DNA from: Membranipora membranacea
Lineage: Eukaryota > Bryozoa > Gymnolaemata > Cheilostomatida > Membraniporidae
Direction: 5' to 3'
DNA length: 64,000 nucleotides
Assembly (NCBI GenBank): GCA_914767715.1
Contig: OU612066.1
Location: 7,383,001 to 7,447,000, forward strand
How positions within the stretch are numbered: position 1 is the stretch's first letter; every line of letters begins with the position of its first letter. The notes beneath the pieces are model-generated. The model was not told the DNA's origin and ran no database searches. It saw only the letters and a program-made list of their open reading frames with translations. Shown here one piece after another: positions 1 to 13,900 of this stretch. Made by a program: the position numbers and the translations under genes.

Positions 1-148
1 TAGTCTGAGAAATTCTGTTCAGCTGTTCAGCCTGTTCAGCAATTTACAGTTACCGGCAATCAGGTGATGTCAAAAAGATGTGAATGTGAACCTTCATAAA
101 AGGTGAATTCAATCAGTTGGCACCATTATGAATGTTCTAGAAGCTTAC

Positions 149-923
149 CTCGTTCAGATTGAGGCCAGGTGTCTCCTCTGCTATCTTCAGAGATCTTGTT
201 GCAAAATCCTGCAATAAAATGTCAAAGTTAAACCAAAGAGAAAAGCACTTCAACGGTACATTCTGGAAATAAGATGAGATTTTTTGTGCATAATTATGTA
301 CACATGATTCAAGCATTGACAAAAGGACTCAGTTCAGATGTATATTGTGTAAAAAGATTTATAAGTCTGATTTTAGTACCTTCGCCATTCTAAACATGAA
401 GTCAATCACAAAAGCTCGGAAGCCTGGCAGGTCATCAGCGAATGCTTGCCCACAGAATGGAGACTGCTCGACCTTACGCAGCTGATTACTCAGGAAATAG
501 ACGTAATGTCTCAGCTCACTCCATGTCGGATCCCTCAATCCACAGTTTCTACAGTAAGGAAATGTAAATGATTATATGATTATTCATGTCAAACATCAAT
601 CAGATTACAGTAATGAAACATACTCTTCGGCAAACTCGGAAGAATATTGTTGAGATGAGAATTATTGTCAACAAAAGTGACGAAAAGGATGTTGTGAATG
701 GTATGGATGTGAATTCAAAGTTGCATTTACAATAACAGCAGGGTATTCGAACAAAAGCTTATCAATCACCCAATCAGTAAGTTGAGGGCAGCCAGACGAT
801 CCTCAAAGTACCCATCAGCCTTTTTAAAGAGACGATCTCCTCGCTGTTTGCAATGCAGAAACTTGATGACTATTTGCCATTCGTCCTCTCTTAGCACAGC
901 CTGATCAAATCCATTGAAGTCTT
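149..923 (-). CDS. RNF213: RNF213 exons 40-42, last in window
   Basis: Exons at 770-923, 380-548 and 149-208 are joined in phase. The middle one is highly conserved: NCGLRDPTWSELRHYVYFLS aligns with the vertebrate HCGVINPSWSELRNFARFLN, and the following FRAFVIDFMFRMAK with FKKFVVTFMIFMAR. The last exon starts DFATRSL, matching vertebrate DFATPSL. Positions 1-148 are intron; the next exon is outside the window. The first donor of the group (GG|GTGATT at 768-769) is weak, but it is the only one that joins in frame. Confidence 0.9.
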
Positions 924-3900
924 CTGCAAAATGAATAACAGTGATAATAATTATGTTTTCTATTGGATGATGTCAGCTTGACGGCAGATGGGTAATATTT
1001 ATTACATGTTTTGTGAACAGTTAAAAGTAGAATTCAGCTGAAACTTTTGAGAGCCTGCTTTAGGGGCTTTTTGGTGTTTTGTTACTCACTTGGAACGTTC
1101 CCGGAGGCATACATATCAGCAACTTCTTGTGGTGTGATACACAGTGTTGTGGGGAGATAATCCATCACTTCATGAGCGCAGTTCTTTCCCTGCAATATTT
1201 GAGCATGTATTGACATTGTGTCTTACTTCGACTACAATTGGCAACAGACATTGTAGACAATATCATATCTCAGCTAAACTCATATCTCAGACCTAATTGG
1301 CAGTTGATTCCAACTGTCTCCTCGATGTTGACAAATAAGGTTATCAAACAAGTATCATCTCAAATGTTGATGACTATGAGTGCACACAACTCAAAATCTA
1401 TAAGCTCACCTTGGTGTATGGCATGCACTCAATGATGTAGTATTGTGGTTGCTGCGACTGCCATACAGCACCTTCAGAGTTTACCAGACTCCTTAGCACT
1501 ACTAGATTGAAGAGCATTTCATCCACTCCCATCTCCACCTCATGTGCGATATCTATGTGTATAGTATGACATGCGTCTTCTGTGTAACCATTACCTAACT
1601 CCATATTAAGCTTGGCTATGATGCTGTCTGTATCGATTGTTTTGTAAATTGGGATTGTGATGTCTTTTCCTTTGAGTTTCTTGTCTCGTCGGACTTGATT
1701 GCATAGGTTGAACTTGGTAAGTGACTTTCCAACACCAGCTCTAGCTGACCTTATGAGCCTTGAGCATGACCTTCAAGAAAATAGTATGAGGTTAGTGCAC
1801 CATCTAGATTGACACATCAAGTTTTGTCCCGTAATCTTGATGGGCGCCTCAAACACAAACAATGTTAACAAGCCAGTCTCAGTATTAGAAAAAGAAAACG
1901 GATAAGTACAGTTGCACTGCCAGTTAAGATGTCTCACCTGGTTGGGTCAACTGAACACGCTGTTAATCTTACATCCTGAGGAACAGTGAGAATATCTTGT
2001 ACATATCTTCTCAGTTTATCAGGAGGCGACAACTCCACATTCTTGACAAGGTGTTTATCTAGATAAGCTCTGATTCTGGCGTCTCTTTTCTCCTCAGCGT
2101 ATATAAACGCTAATCCGTATTTCTTGACTGTGTCATCAGCTGTGTTTGTAAGACGTGTCTCAATGTAACTACAAGCTTTGTATCCGAGCAGGTGACAGTT
2201 AACCATGCAGTAGAATGAGAAAGGATCATTCAGGGCTCTGCTCATAAACAGGCGAACCTAAAATTGATATGAGTCTGTTAGATGATCATTAAACTGAACA
2301 AAAAAAAGCATGGAGATATATGGAAGGGGTCAAGGGGTGTAAGGAAATGAAGTTTTGATGTAAAAGTTGCAACAGTGACAATAACTTCAACAACTGGTCT
2401 CCTAGAGTTGGCAGGCTCTTGTAGACTATAAGCAATAGTTGTACAACAGCAACGCACAGGCAATGTACAACAATGTACAGATTTATGAGCAACAATGCAC
2501 AGTCAACGTCAAACAAAGTGCAGAGCTTCGACAACATACATACTAGTGATGTACAACGATACACAAGCAATGTTCAACAATGTAAACCAATGTCCAACAA
2601 TGTTCAAGCAATGTGCAACAATGTACACCAATGCACGCGCAATGTACAACAATGTACACCAACGCACAGGCAATGTACAGCAATGTACACCGATGCACGG
2701 GCAATGTACAACAATGTACACCAATGCACGGGCAATGGACAACAATGTACACCAATGCACGGGCAATGTACAGACTAATTCAAGACATCTTTATTGAGAT
2801 TTACCTCTTCCACAGTAGTTTTCTCATTACATAGTAACACCTCATTTCTTGTTGGGAAGCTGTTCCCAACATCACACTCATATATAGTCAGTACAGTCTG
2901 GTACACTTTAGCTGCAGTCAGAATATAAATTATGAATTCTGGTAACAGCTAGGAAACCAATTTGGTTGCAAAATATTCTCTCAATCAAATCCAAAAGTCG
3001 AAATTGCTGAAAGGCTAAAATGCAAAATGAGGTCAGGGTCTACAACTAGTGGTTTACCTTGAGGTGTAGGTATCAGGCACGGAGATCCACGTCTCAGCCA
3101 TGCAGGTAACCTTCTCTGCTGCTCCTGAGCCTCCTTCAGTTCTGCCAAATTAATTACAAATAAGTTAAATTGTACCGGATTGTGTTGAAGTTAAGATAGA
3201 ACAAAAATTCTTGTTTCAGCCGGTTTTGCTACGATATTTTAACAAACAGATATCTTGTTCATTGTCAAAACAGACGAAGGATGAGATTAAGTAAGATTTG
3301 TTTGCCCCGCTAATGACCTTCAAACAAGCACAACATTGCACTGCCTGGTTTGGAACACTATACATTGGTTTGATGAATTATTGTTGAATCGAGGACTTAG
3401 CCCTAGTGTTCAGGTAAGATGATGGGTACACTGTAACCATAGCTAATTTGAGTTCGGCACAGGGGCATATGAAAATGAAGCCAGGGACTTGAAGTCTGAT
3501 AGATATTTGGATTGTGAGTTAAAATTTATGTGACAAACTTCTGATACTGATTCATTTCACTCACTTCTGATCTGTTCGAGGACGTGTCCAAGATGTGGAA
3601 TACCCAGGAAGTTCTTGATGCTCTGTTTTGTGTTTTCAATAAACTCATGCCACAACTTCTCTAGCTTGTCCATCAGAGAGGCACTCCTACAAAGGTGAAG
3701 GACACACTTAACAAATTTGCGTATGTACCTTTGGGAAACGTATATAAGTGCTCGTCCCACAGTAACTTAATCAATCGTGCTCATAAACAATATCAAGTTG
3801 TTTTGGAGCTTGCAGAAAATCTTGCATTGATTGAAGTGTATTATCGCCAGCACAATGTTGTAGTGGTTAGAGAACTTATGCAGGAGGGCAGTAGCATATC

Positions 3901-6900
3901 TCTTGTTGTCGGGGTAATATAGCTCTGAGTCAAGCATATTGTCGCAGTGAAGACCACACTCTCAGTAATCTATCTATTGCTAGTTAATCTCACCTGGACT
4001 GAGCCTTCATAATCTTTGTAAGCAGCTGGTCAGAAGTTTGTAATGCGTTCTCATTGTCAACTTTGGCTTGTTTGGCCTGCTCCGCTTTCATCTGCCTCTG
4101 TTTGTGTTTATATTGTTCTATCCATTCAATCATATGCTCTGAAAATCGAAAGTAGTGATATAAGTATCTGGCGTAAATAGAGAATAGAAACAACTAATTG
4201 CAGGAACTTTGAGCCACTTTCTCAACAACTTAAACCTCAACCAAAATTTCACGATTAAAAATGGTATTGTGGCGATTGGAACATCGTCTTTTGGTTTTTC
4301 TGAAATCCTCAGAAATCATGGAAGGCTACAAAATCACATAATATACACTCAAAGAAACGGATCCAATAGAATAACAATAATAATGTACCCAATGTTGCTT
4401 GCTCTTTGAGTTCATTGATGCACTGAACGGCGAGCATATCATCAAAGTCTTCGTGTTCCTCTAACACTTCATCTACCAGCTCCCTCTGAGCGTCTGACAT
4501 CTTATCGTAAGTGATGAATGCATTCTCAGCTTCAGTTTCCTCGTTAATGTTGGAGCCTTTATTATTGGTACTGGGGTTGTACGAGTTTATCATTTGCAGC
4601 AGATGCTCAGGCTTTACTGCCTCTATCATTGCTAGCAATGGCAATGCCTGGAATGAAAAGGAATTTGACATACATTCATGAATATAAAGTATGAGGAATC
4701 TTCATGGCTGTTGTGAGAAGCTTGCTTGGTTTTGTACAATTAGAAAAAAATCTCACTTCATGATCACCCCTGTATTGTATGACTTCAGTATTGTACATAA
4801 TAGTTTTTATGTTTGAACATTTGTAATTGTGTTCTTTTGTCTACTTTGATACTTCCCACAATGCATTTCTTTGCTCTCCCCTTATCTTTGTTCCCTCTGA
4901 CAGGTGTACTGTATACTCAACACCCCCAACAATTAAACTGCATTAATCATCCTAACCAACATTCATTCTATCCCATAAAAATGTCTGTTCACCTTCGATA
5001 CGACGTCAGGGGAGTGATCATCAAGAAAGGTACCAAGCTCTTTCCTCAGAACCACTAGCTGTTCAGTTGTGTAGAAGTTCAGTTCTGGCTGGGCACTGAA
5101 AAGAATATACAACATTTAGTTGAATGGCGCGAAAATTCTAAAAAATATTATGCTACATAAACTAAATTGAAATGGTCTTGATGCAATTGCTCAAGTAAAG
5201 ATACAATTCAAGCCCCTCCCCTGAAGCTGACAAAGTCTCTCTTTTATACTGAATCGGTGGTTTGAGTCTATGTGTTAATGATAAAACGCTCTTTTAGAAC
5301 AAGCTCAGTGTCTCCAAACAATCTGGCATGAATTCCCTAAATTAAGAATTGTCCCTTTTTGTGGGACCAGAACTATAATGGATATTGGTACACAACCAAA
5401 GAGTTCACTGACACAACACACCTCCTTTTCGTGTCCATTGATTCTCTCCAGTTTCTGATGCAGTTATCCATATATCTGTACAGATCTTGACAGTGGGCTA
5501 TTGGGTCCTTCTCACCGTTGTTCAGACCAAGCATACTAACACCGATCGATTGCAGGCGCACCTCCATAGCAGTCTTGTGATTAGAATTGCAATGGACCAC
5601 CACCAGCATATCATCAAACTGGATACATCCTTCACGTCGTATGTCTATGTATTTCCTCGCTAGATTCTCCACTGCATCTCTCATCTGATAAAAATAGTAT
5701 TCCTTTTATCGATCTCAATCATGAACTAAATTCAGAGAATTTGGTTTCAGATACACCCCCCTCCTATTGAATGACATCATTTACTAAACAACTACAGATG
5801 TTGTAAATATCTCATCATGTTTCACTGCAGGACCAGTGAAGGAACTGCAGAATGATATTTGCTGATCAAGTGAAATAACAGTCTATTTTGTTGCCCAGGC
5901 AATGTTATCACATTTTCACATGCAGGCAGTACCTGACCCATATCTATTTTTCTATTTAAATATTTCAATGTATTTTTTCTTACCGCATCAAAACGCTGTA
6001 TGGTTTCCTTGTTCTCCTTTTGCTGCTCACCAGCTACCAAGGTCAGCTTACTCTGTAGTTCTTTGAGCTGTGAGTATGAGTAGGTTTTAGCTTCGCTCTT
6101 ATCTTTGTCCTTGACACGACATCTCAGTTGGATCACATCTTCCAATGACTGATAATAAATAATTAAGCAATGTAATGAGCTAAACTAACAATGAAACATG
6201 ACTGCCACAATTCTGTCATTGCAAATCTACCTGACATTTAACCTTTGATGAGTCTTTTGGTAAACTATTAGATAGTTTCATACCTTGAAGTCTTTGCTGT
6301 AGTCTTCAATATTCCCGACATAGTATAGACCATCCTCGTTGATTGATGTAGCTTGTGCAATAGATCTGATCTCAACATTCCCGAAATGAGATTTTACCTT
6401 TTTCAGCCATTCTAGCTCAGTATTGGAAGATGTCTGAAAATAAACCAAGTTACAAATTCAAATACTCAATATACAAATGTGATTGAAGGCGAACTACCTG
6501 ATAGGGCTCGGTAGATATTTGTTTCCCTCTCTGCATTCTGATATCAATAGGGACTGCACATGTGCGATTGTTTACAGCTTAGCGAGAGAAAACTGTTTGT
6601 TTAGTGGTCTAAGTTCCTCCCCTTTTATAGTAAACGGCTTATAATTACACGCTACAACGCTTCTCGCAGCAGATTATACTAGGGCAATGTTTGCCAGCGA
6701 GAGAATAGTCTCATTGGTTAATTAGCAGTATCCAGTGGCAAGTTTATGACGGGAATCATTAAAAGGCTTTGTTTATGGAATATCATTGGCTGATAGCTAA
6801 CCTTATGATTATATCGCAGCTTGTAAACACGCTTTGTGTCTGCAGTGAAAAATGAGGAGATAATGAGCAAAGCTAGAATTTCAAGCTCTATTTTATTTTT

Positions 6901-9900
6901 ACTAGCTCTAGTTTTCTAGCTGGTCTGTGGACCGCTTTACAAGGATGCACTTGTTATTCAATCTTGTTTAATCTTGCATGTAAACAAAGCCCTAGTTGCT
7001 CCTGAAGTCAACAATTAGTAACATGATATATCTCCCCTTGGACCCAAAACATTCCCGAGCTGCAAGATCTTTGCACCACCCAAACGAGCAGTTGTCTAAA
7101 TATTTACTGAATCAAGAGCTAAAGCTGAGTCTTACCAAATTGGTGACTAGTTGGGGATTTTTGTCCTTTGCTTCCCAGACCTTACGACATATTTCTATAA
7201 AATCGTTGTAGTCTGTACCCTTTGCATCTAGGTCATAAATGAGCGGGCTGTAGCCAGTCAGAGCATTGAGAAGATATCGAGTCTTCAGAGCAGCTTGATC
7301 ATCTTCTCCAAGGGTGCTGCTAGCCAAGTCCACAAAGTTACTGATGTCCTTTTCTGGATAAAGATAAATCGCAAGAAGTAAGGAACCAGAGCAGTCATTA
7401 CCATTAACTATTCTTTGCTTTCTCAACTACATCCCTATATATACATATCTACGGAAAGTTTTAAGCTGGCCATAATGTCTCATCAAATCATACTGTAATG
7501 ATACTGTACTACATACTGGGGACTTCTTTTCTGATCCACTGTATTAGTTCCTCGCAGTCCAGAAAGGCTCTCAGGCAGTCTATTTGATCTCGACGGATGT
7601 CACGGATGCTAGCTGCACTGTCAACCAACTCCAGGCTTATGTCTTTCAACTGAAGCTGTTTGTCTGCCTGTAATTGTAGTTGAAACAGAGATTAGGCATG
7701 TTGTAGTATCAGTCCTTGCAGAGTAAGTTTGTGGTGTTTGTGTTAGAGATTAAAAGATATGATGTCACAAAATTTGAACGGGAGCTATTCATGTTTACAG
7801 AGATAGAGACAATGTTCGAGGTAATTACATCAAAAGCTCAAAATGTAACGCCCAGCAATTACAGAATTGTGTTGGTATTCCCTGTGTTTCCATGTAAATT
7901 TTGAGCTTGAGCTTGAGCGTGAGCTCGGCCTCAAAGTATGCATCCATTCTCATATATTGAGTTATTTAATATTATGTATATAATAACTGTATGGTTAACC
8001 CATACGAACCGATTTCAGAATTTTCTGTAGGTCATCAAAGTCGCCGCTGAGTTGGAACATTTCTTTCAGCTCCATGACCACTTTTGCTCCTCTATGGTAC
8101 TGATCAAGATTGTAACAAATCTCAATTTGTCTCCTCCTGTGAGTGTACGCATTCTTATCTAACATATCTTTCAGTTCAGTGATAAACTCGACACGATCTC
8201 CATTGAAACATGTGTTGATTACTCTCTCCATTGCTTCTATACTGATATCACCTGAGAAAAAAAGATGCTAAAAGCTATATTCCAATATCTCAACACAGGG
8301 AGAACCTTCTTTAATATTGAGAAACAGCGCAACAGGTAGAGAATGACATGCACCTTATTTATCTATGGCAAATAATACTGCTATGTAATCCCATTTGTTG
8401 CTGATTGAAGACTAAACAACTGCTGACACAGCTGGACTTTGCCCAGCAGAGCAACCAGTCAATATTTAAATAGAGAGTTGTGGCATCAAAACATCTAGCC
8501 AGTAGCATTGCATGGAGTTATATGAGCTCTCAAAAAGTAGAGAGTATCTTCTTCCCAAGCCATTCGCCATTAGTGATGACAAAAGTTGACATTGACGATT
8601 CAGGTGCCTTTAAAATCTATCTGAGATCCAACACTAATAAAATCGTTGGATCTCAGCTAGATTTAAATTTGTGACTGGTGGCTCTGCTGGACAAAGCCCA
8701 GCCGTGGCAGCAGTGGTTTAACACTTCATCGTTGTCAGATTTACCTGAATTCAGTCGCTCCAACTCATCTCTGTATCTCTTCTCAGAATTCTCTATATAT
8801 GTCAGGATTTCCATTATGTCACCCGGGTCGGCTGCCCCTCTTTTGATAAACTGCTGAAATACTTTTGAGAATATCTTCTTTGGTTTCATTTGTATGTATT
8901 TGCCAAGAGTGTTCTGTATTTCCATCGGTACAGGTTCACATATAATCTCACCGCTCACCGTAAGGCATTGTGAGAATATCAGAGTATCCTGATTAGCCCT
9001 GAGCCATTCATCAATCTGTCTTTTGTCTATCAAGAGAAAATATATGAAAAATATGACACTCACAATTCTATTTCCTATAGAACAAGAATTGGAGATGGTT
9101 CTAGATTTCAAGATCTCAAGGATATATTAGGCTGCTTTTTCTGTGAGGTGATTGAAAAAGAAACTCGCAACCTGTCATCAACGATGTATTTTGCAAATTC
9201 AGTAAAAGTGTTTCGCACATACAACTAAATGTATAGTGGTACAGTAGAGCACTACAGTGAAATTCAACCACTGTTGTCGTATTCAGAATGAGAGAGCTCT
9301 ATGACCAAGAAAAAGCATGGTTAGACAAATCTCTTTTTCAGATATTTATTGACAACTCAGGGCAAAGTATATCAGTACAGATTTATACTCACTCGCAACG
9401 GCAGGTTTACAGTCTGACCAGAATCCAGCAAGCCTTTTGCTAAAATTCATAAACTTTTCCATCTCTGCACGACGGGCTACAAAGGCTGCCTGGATTGCAG
9501 AGTTAGACTTTCTCAGATCCTCGGATATCTCACACAGTTTTAACAGGTCCTTCTCATTATCGTTTAAACTTGTGAAATCAGCAAAACTGATGTTGCCATC
9601 AACCATGCACTTCACCACAGCCTCCAAAGCAGACTCTGACTGTCCAATCCTAACAGAATTTACCTCTGACACGGCTCTCCTCTGCTCAGGGCTGATATTC
9701 TCTATTTAATATATAATATCAAGAAAGTTGTTTGGTACTGTGCAGACGTATATCTTATTTTCGGTATTTAAGACAAAGTTGCATTCTGTCTTCTATTTTA
9801 TCAATCGGTTGAACTGCAAGCAATAGGTAAATATTTTGCCTAGTACATACATAGAAAAGGACATCCAACTTACCAACCAAATCAGATTGTGTGAACACTT

Positions 9901-10894
9901 TGTTCACAACTCCAATATAACAGGGGGATATCGCTCTTGCTTTTATTGCCACTACATGTACTGCATGGAGAGATTCAGAACGTGAAATTTTGATCAAAAT
10001 TTTAATATTAACTTATATCAGCACTTACGGTAGAACTTCCATACAGAGAGGAAATTTCCCCACTTCAACATATTCCTAACAATACTCATCGCACTTTCAT
10101 CCTCGGAGTTCCATGCCTTGGTAAGTGCCCTGTCAACAAGCTTACCAACTTTCTCAGGGAGCGCCTTGGTCAAACTTGTTGATCCACTTTCCTGTCAGGG
10201 ATGTAGAGGGAAAGCTTAGATTTCCGAGATTACAAATAGTTTATATCGGGCCATGTAAGTATATAAGAATGATGTATCAGCAGGCAAAATTGTAAACAAT
10301 ACCATTTCTCTATGTATCTGACGTTAAGCCACAGTAATTGAGTTCATCTTCATGTTTTCTCATAGGATATTTACAACATTTATATCTCGACTCGATCATC
10401 TTATTTCTCTGACCTAATATGTGCAACTGAAATATAGATATTTGCTGTCCACAAAATTTGCTGTTTGCCAAATTTCATGTCCAAACTCAGGATAAAGACA
10501 ATAAAATGTGTACTTATTCATGTATATAAGAGGACATAGATATTTAATTAAACCACAATAATCCATCTCTTACCAGTAACTTTTCAGCTCTAAGCAGAGC
10601 AGCATCTGCAAAAGTTTGATCCATTGTGGGCAAGTCAAAATTGTGTGTACAATATAGATTGACAACCGCCATTTCAGATTTCTCTGCCACCTATGATGAT
10701 AAAAGAAAAGATATTTACAGGAAAGTGGCCAACGAGGCTATTCCTTACAATTCAACGTTAAAGTAAAGATTTATGGATCTCATCTATTTGTCTATAAAAA
10801 TATTCTTCCTTGGCAATGACTGCAGCATGAAAAACTAAAGTGAATGACCAAGGACCATCATTGAAATATCACTGGTATATATTCATATCATCAC

Positions 10895-10926
<32 letters not shown>

Positions 10927-13900
10927 GTATACTGTCTTGACAAGCTTGTCAAGACAGGCTAAACTTCACATTGCTAAGGAATCATTGATTGGTCTATCTA
11001 TATAAATTGGATTTATATCAATGAAAGAAAAACTGAAAATCCTTTTTGACCAGAATCACATTGGTTGCTTTCAGGGTAAGAGGAGGTCTCACCTTTTCTA
11101 ATCTTCTTTTCAGTGTTTTAGAACAAATATCAGCCCACCAATCAGCTAACTTTCTATTTCCTGCTGCACAACTGAACAGTTCTGCCCATTGCTGAAATAA
11201 AAGATGAATAATACGCAGTGAAAACATTCACAATTGTTCGGGCAAAATTCCAGGGGCTGACAATGTACCACTACTTTCGGATAAGTCCTACCAATTCTGA
11301 GTATGATATCTTCTCCGTTCACAAGGATTCATTGGTCAGTCACAATAGTGAACCAGATTAATCTCCGTGCAAAAGTTCACTATCAATATCGTCTTCATAT
11401 CTACAAGTACTACCACCAGCCTAACCTTATAACTATGTTATGCTGATATGAATAGAAATCTACATTAGGCTGACATCTTCGATGTCAGTGACTAGTTTTA
11501 CTTACATTCAGCTCCGTTTCGCTCATGGTTACGAGGTTTTCATAGCTTGAGTTTCCAGTGTATCCTGATCCTGATCCATAGTACCTGTATGAATAGTAGC
11601 CACTATTCTTTGGTGAATTGACCTTTGTGTCATAAATACGCTTGAAACGATCAAGATAATTCACCAGCGGTTCAACATGTGTCTGGAATTCTGTAGTTTC
11701 ATCCTTTTCCAAGAGAGCGTCAAGCAGGAGAATATATATTGACACAGCCAGTATAGACATATCCTCCACATCCATTGCACTTGCAGATAAGGCTCTTATC
11801 AGGAACGATTCTGTTACCTGCAGACATTGGTCATCTGTGCTGGCATCAAAGCTGCAAGCATAGGTAATATTACGTGACTTATGCAGTAAGTATACAACAA
11901 AGGAATCCTGAGACACAGATTTTGTTTGGACTGACTTCCTCGTTAGAGAGGTTTGATACAACGATTATTATACCATGAAAGACTAATACCAATTAAAAAC
12001 ACTATGGACACAAGGAAGTCTAAATGCTTGAACATCAAACTACTATAGCCATACGTACTGTCTGGTTGTCCGCTTTCTCTGCAGGTAATCTAAGAGTTTG
12101 GCAGTCATTTTGGTATGCTAAATAAGAAAAACAGACCATAAATCAATATAATATTCCAGTCATTGATGTCATGTCTCCAAATTCTGAGACAATCGAAACC
12201 ATGTTACATGGATGGAATAACCACAGTCAATTATTAGGGATAATCATATTTTTTTATTAATGTTTTATATGGTATCCCACCATTGAATAATTGCAAAATT
12301 AGCTGATTTCTCTGTTAGCTCGGTAGGCTAGGAAATTAGTTTCATTCATTCAGTTTACCTGCTTCGAAACGACATGGCTAGGGATGTATGCCATTTGTGC
12401 AATATCAAAAATGAATGGCCCAGTAAAACGTTGATTGTATTAATCACACACTGCCAAATTCATACAAGGAGCTGTCCTTGATTCACTGTTCATATATTTC
12501 ACCTTGTGAGTTTCACCAAGGTGATAGCGAACACATGCAATAACTCCTGATGTAGGAAGCTTCAGCAACTCTTCATTGTCCTCACTCTCCAATAGGTCTT
12601 CCAGTTGTTGAGCAGTGAGTACAGCAAGGAATGTGTAAGGCATTATCTTCATCCCATGAAAAAACGGATAAAACATTTGGAAGTACATTTTCCAGTCATG
12701 TCTATAAATAGAAAAAATTCGCAGATTTGAGAAAGCTGATGAATAGAGTTCAATTACTCAACAATTTATATCATCACATTCCAAAATTAGAAATAATTGC
12801 AGCAAAAGGTAAATCGTCTAGCATTGGAAAGCATAAGCAAGGAAAGGGTATACTGTTAAATGTATATTCTATGTATAACTAATTGATAGTGTACGAGTTC
12901 CACAGAGCCTAAGTATCTACTGCAATTTGGTGTTACCCCACACAATCAAACTCTAGAATAAAGGGTGAGAGTATGTAAAGTACTTAAATTGAATCATGGC
13001 TTCAACGATCAAAGATACCCATGCTAATAGTCACGATATCGGTTTGTGGTATGGGCGGGTGCAGTTTGCTGCACAGATCAACTATATACCAAGAGTGCAG
13101 CCAATGGAAAACGTATGATACATATTTGTTTTCAGCCGTTGCAAGCCTCCATGACACCAAGACTTAGATCCCCCTTTGATGTTAAGCTAGTAGAATACAA
13201 AAAAGTAATGTATATTGTGAAATGGACTAGATGAAGCCACTTGAGGAACATGGACTTTTCAGAGAGAACCAATTTTTGCAAAACTTACATTGTTGGATGG
13301 TTTCGCCTATGTGAATCAATGGCCGATTTCAATTGTTGAACACCCCACCATTTTGTGCTGTCATAGTTCAGACCCCGCTCAGAGAAGTTGGCAGATCCGT
13401 TTACGATCTGCAGAACAGGGATCAGCCACATCCAGTTTTTTCGATAGAGGACATCATTTTGTAATGAGTTTAGAGTGTATCTAACTGCAGCGAGAAGCTC
13501 CCTAAAAAAACGTAAAACAGTCAATATTATAGAACATATGTCTAAGCAATGAACTCCCTCTCCCATTGGTCTAAGCTCTTAAAGTTATTAAATATACATG
13601 TTTCATGAATTTTGGATGCAACTGTTATTTCAGAAGACTTGTGCATGTCGATGGGTCGGGGTTAAACGGCGGGAACTTAGAAGTTACAATTTGAAATGTC
13701 AGACAACCTTCCCATGACAGTCACCTATAGGTAAAACAATGGGTGGCTCACATAAAGAGGAGACCTGGAGAATCAACTCAATATAGTGTGGGTAATGATA
13801 ATCATACATACAGGTTCTACATAAGTAACATGTTGGTTTCAGACTTACTCAATGAACTTAGACTTTCGTGACAATAATGATAGAATGCTTTCCAGGTCAA

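Noticed and set aside
2473-2834. Several overlapping open frames of 60-100 codons on both strands
   Set aside because: They are translations of the 31-base minisatellite, which lacks stops in several frames. No splice or codon-use support.
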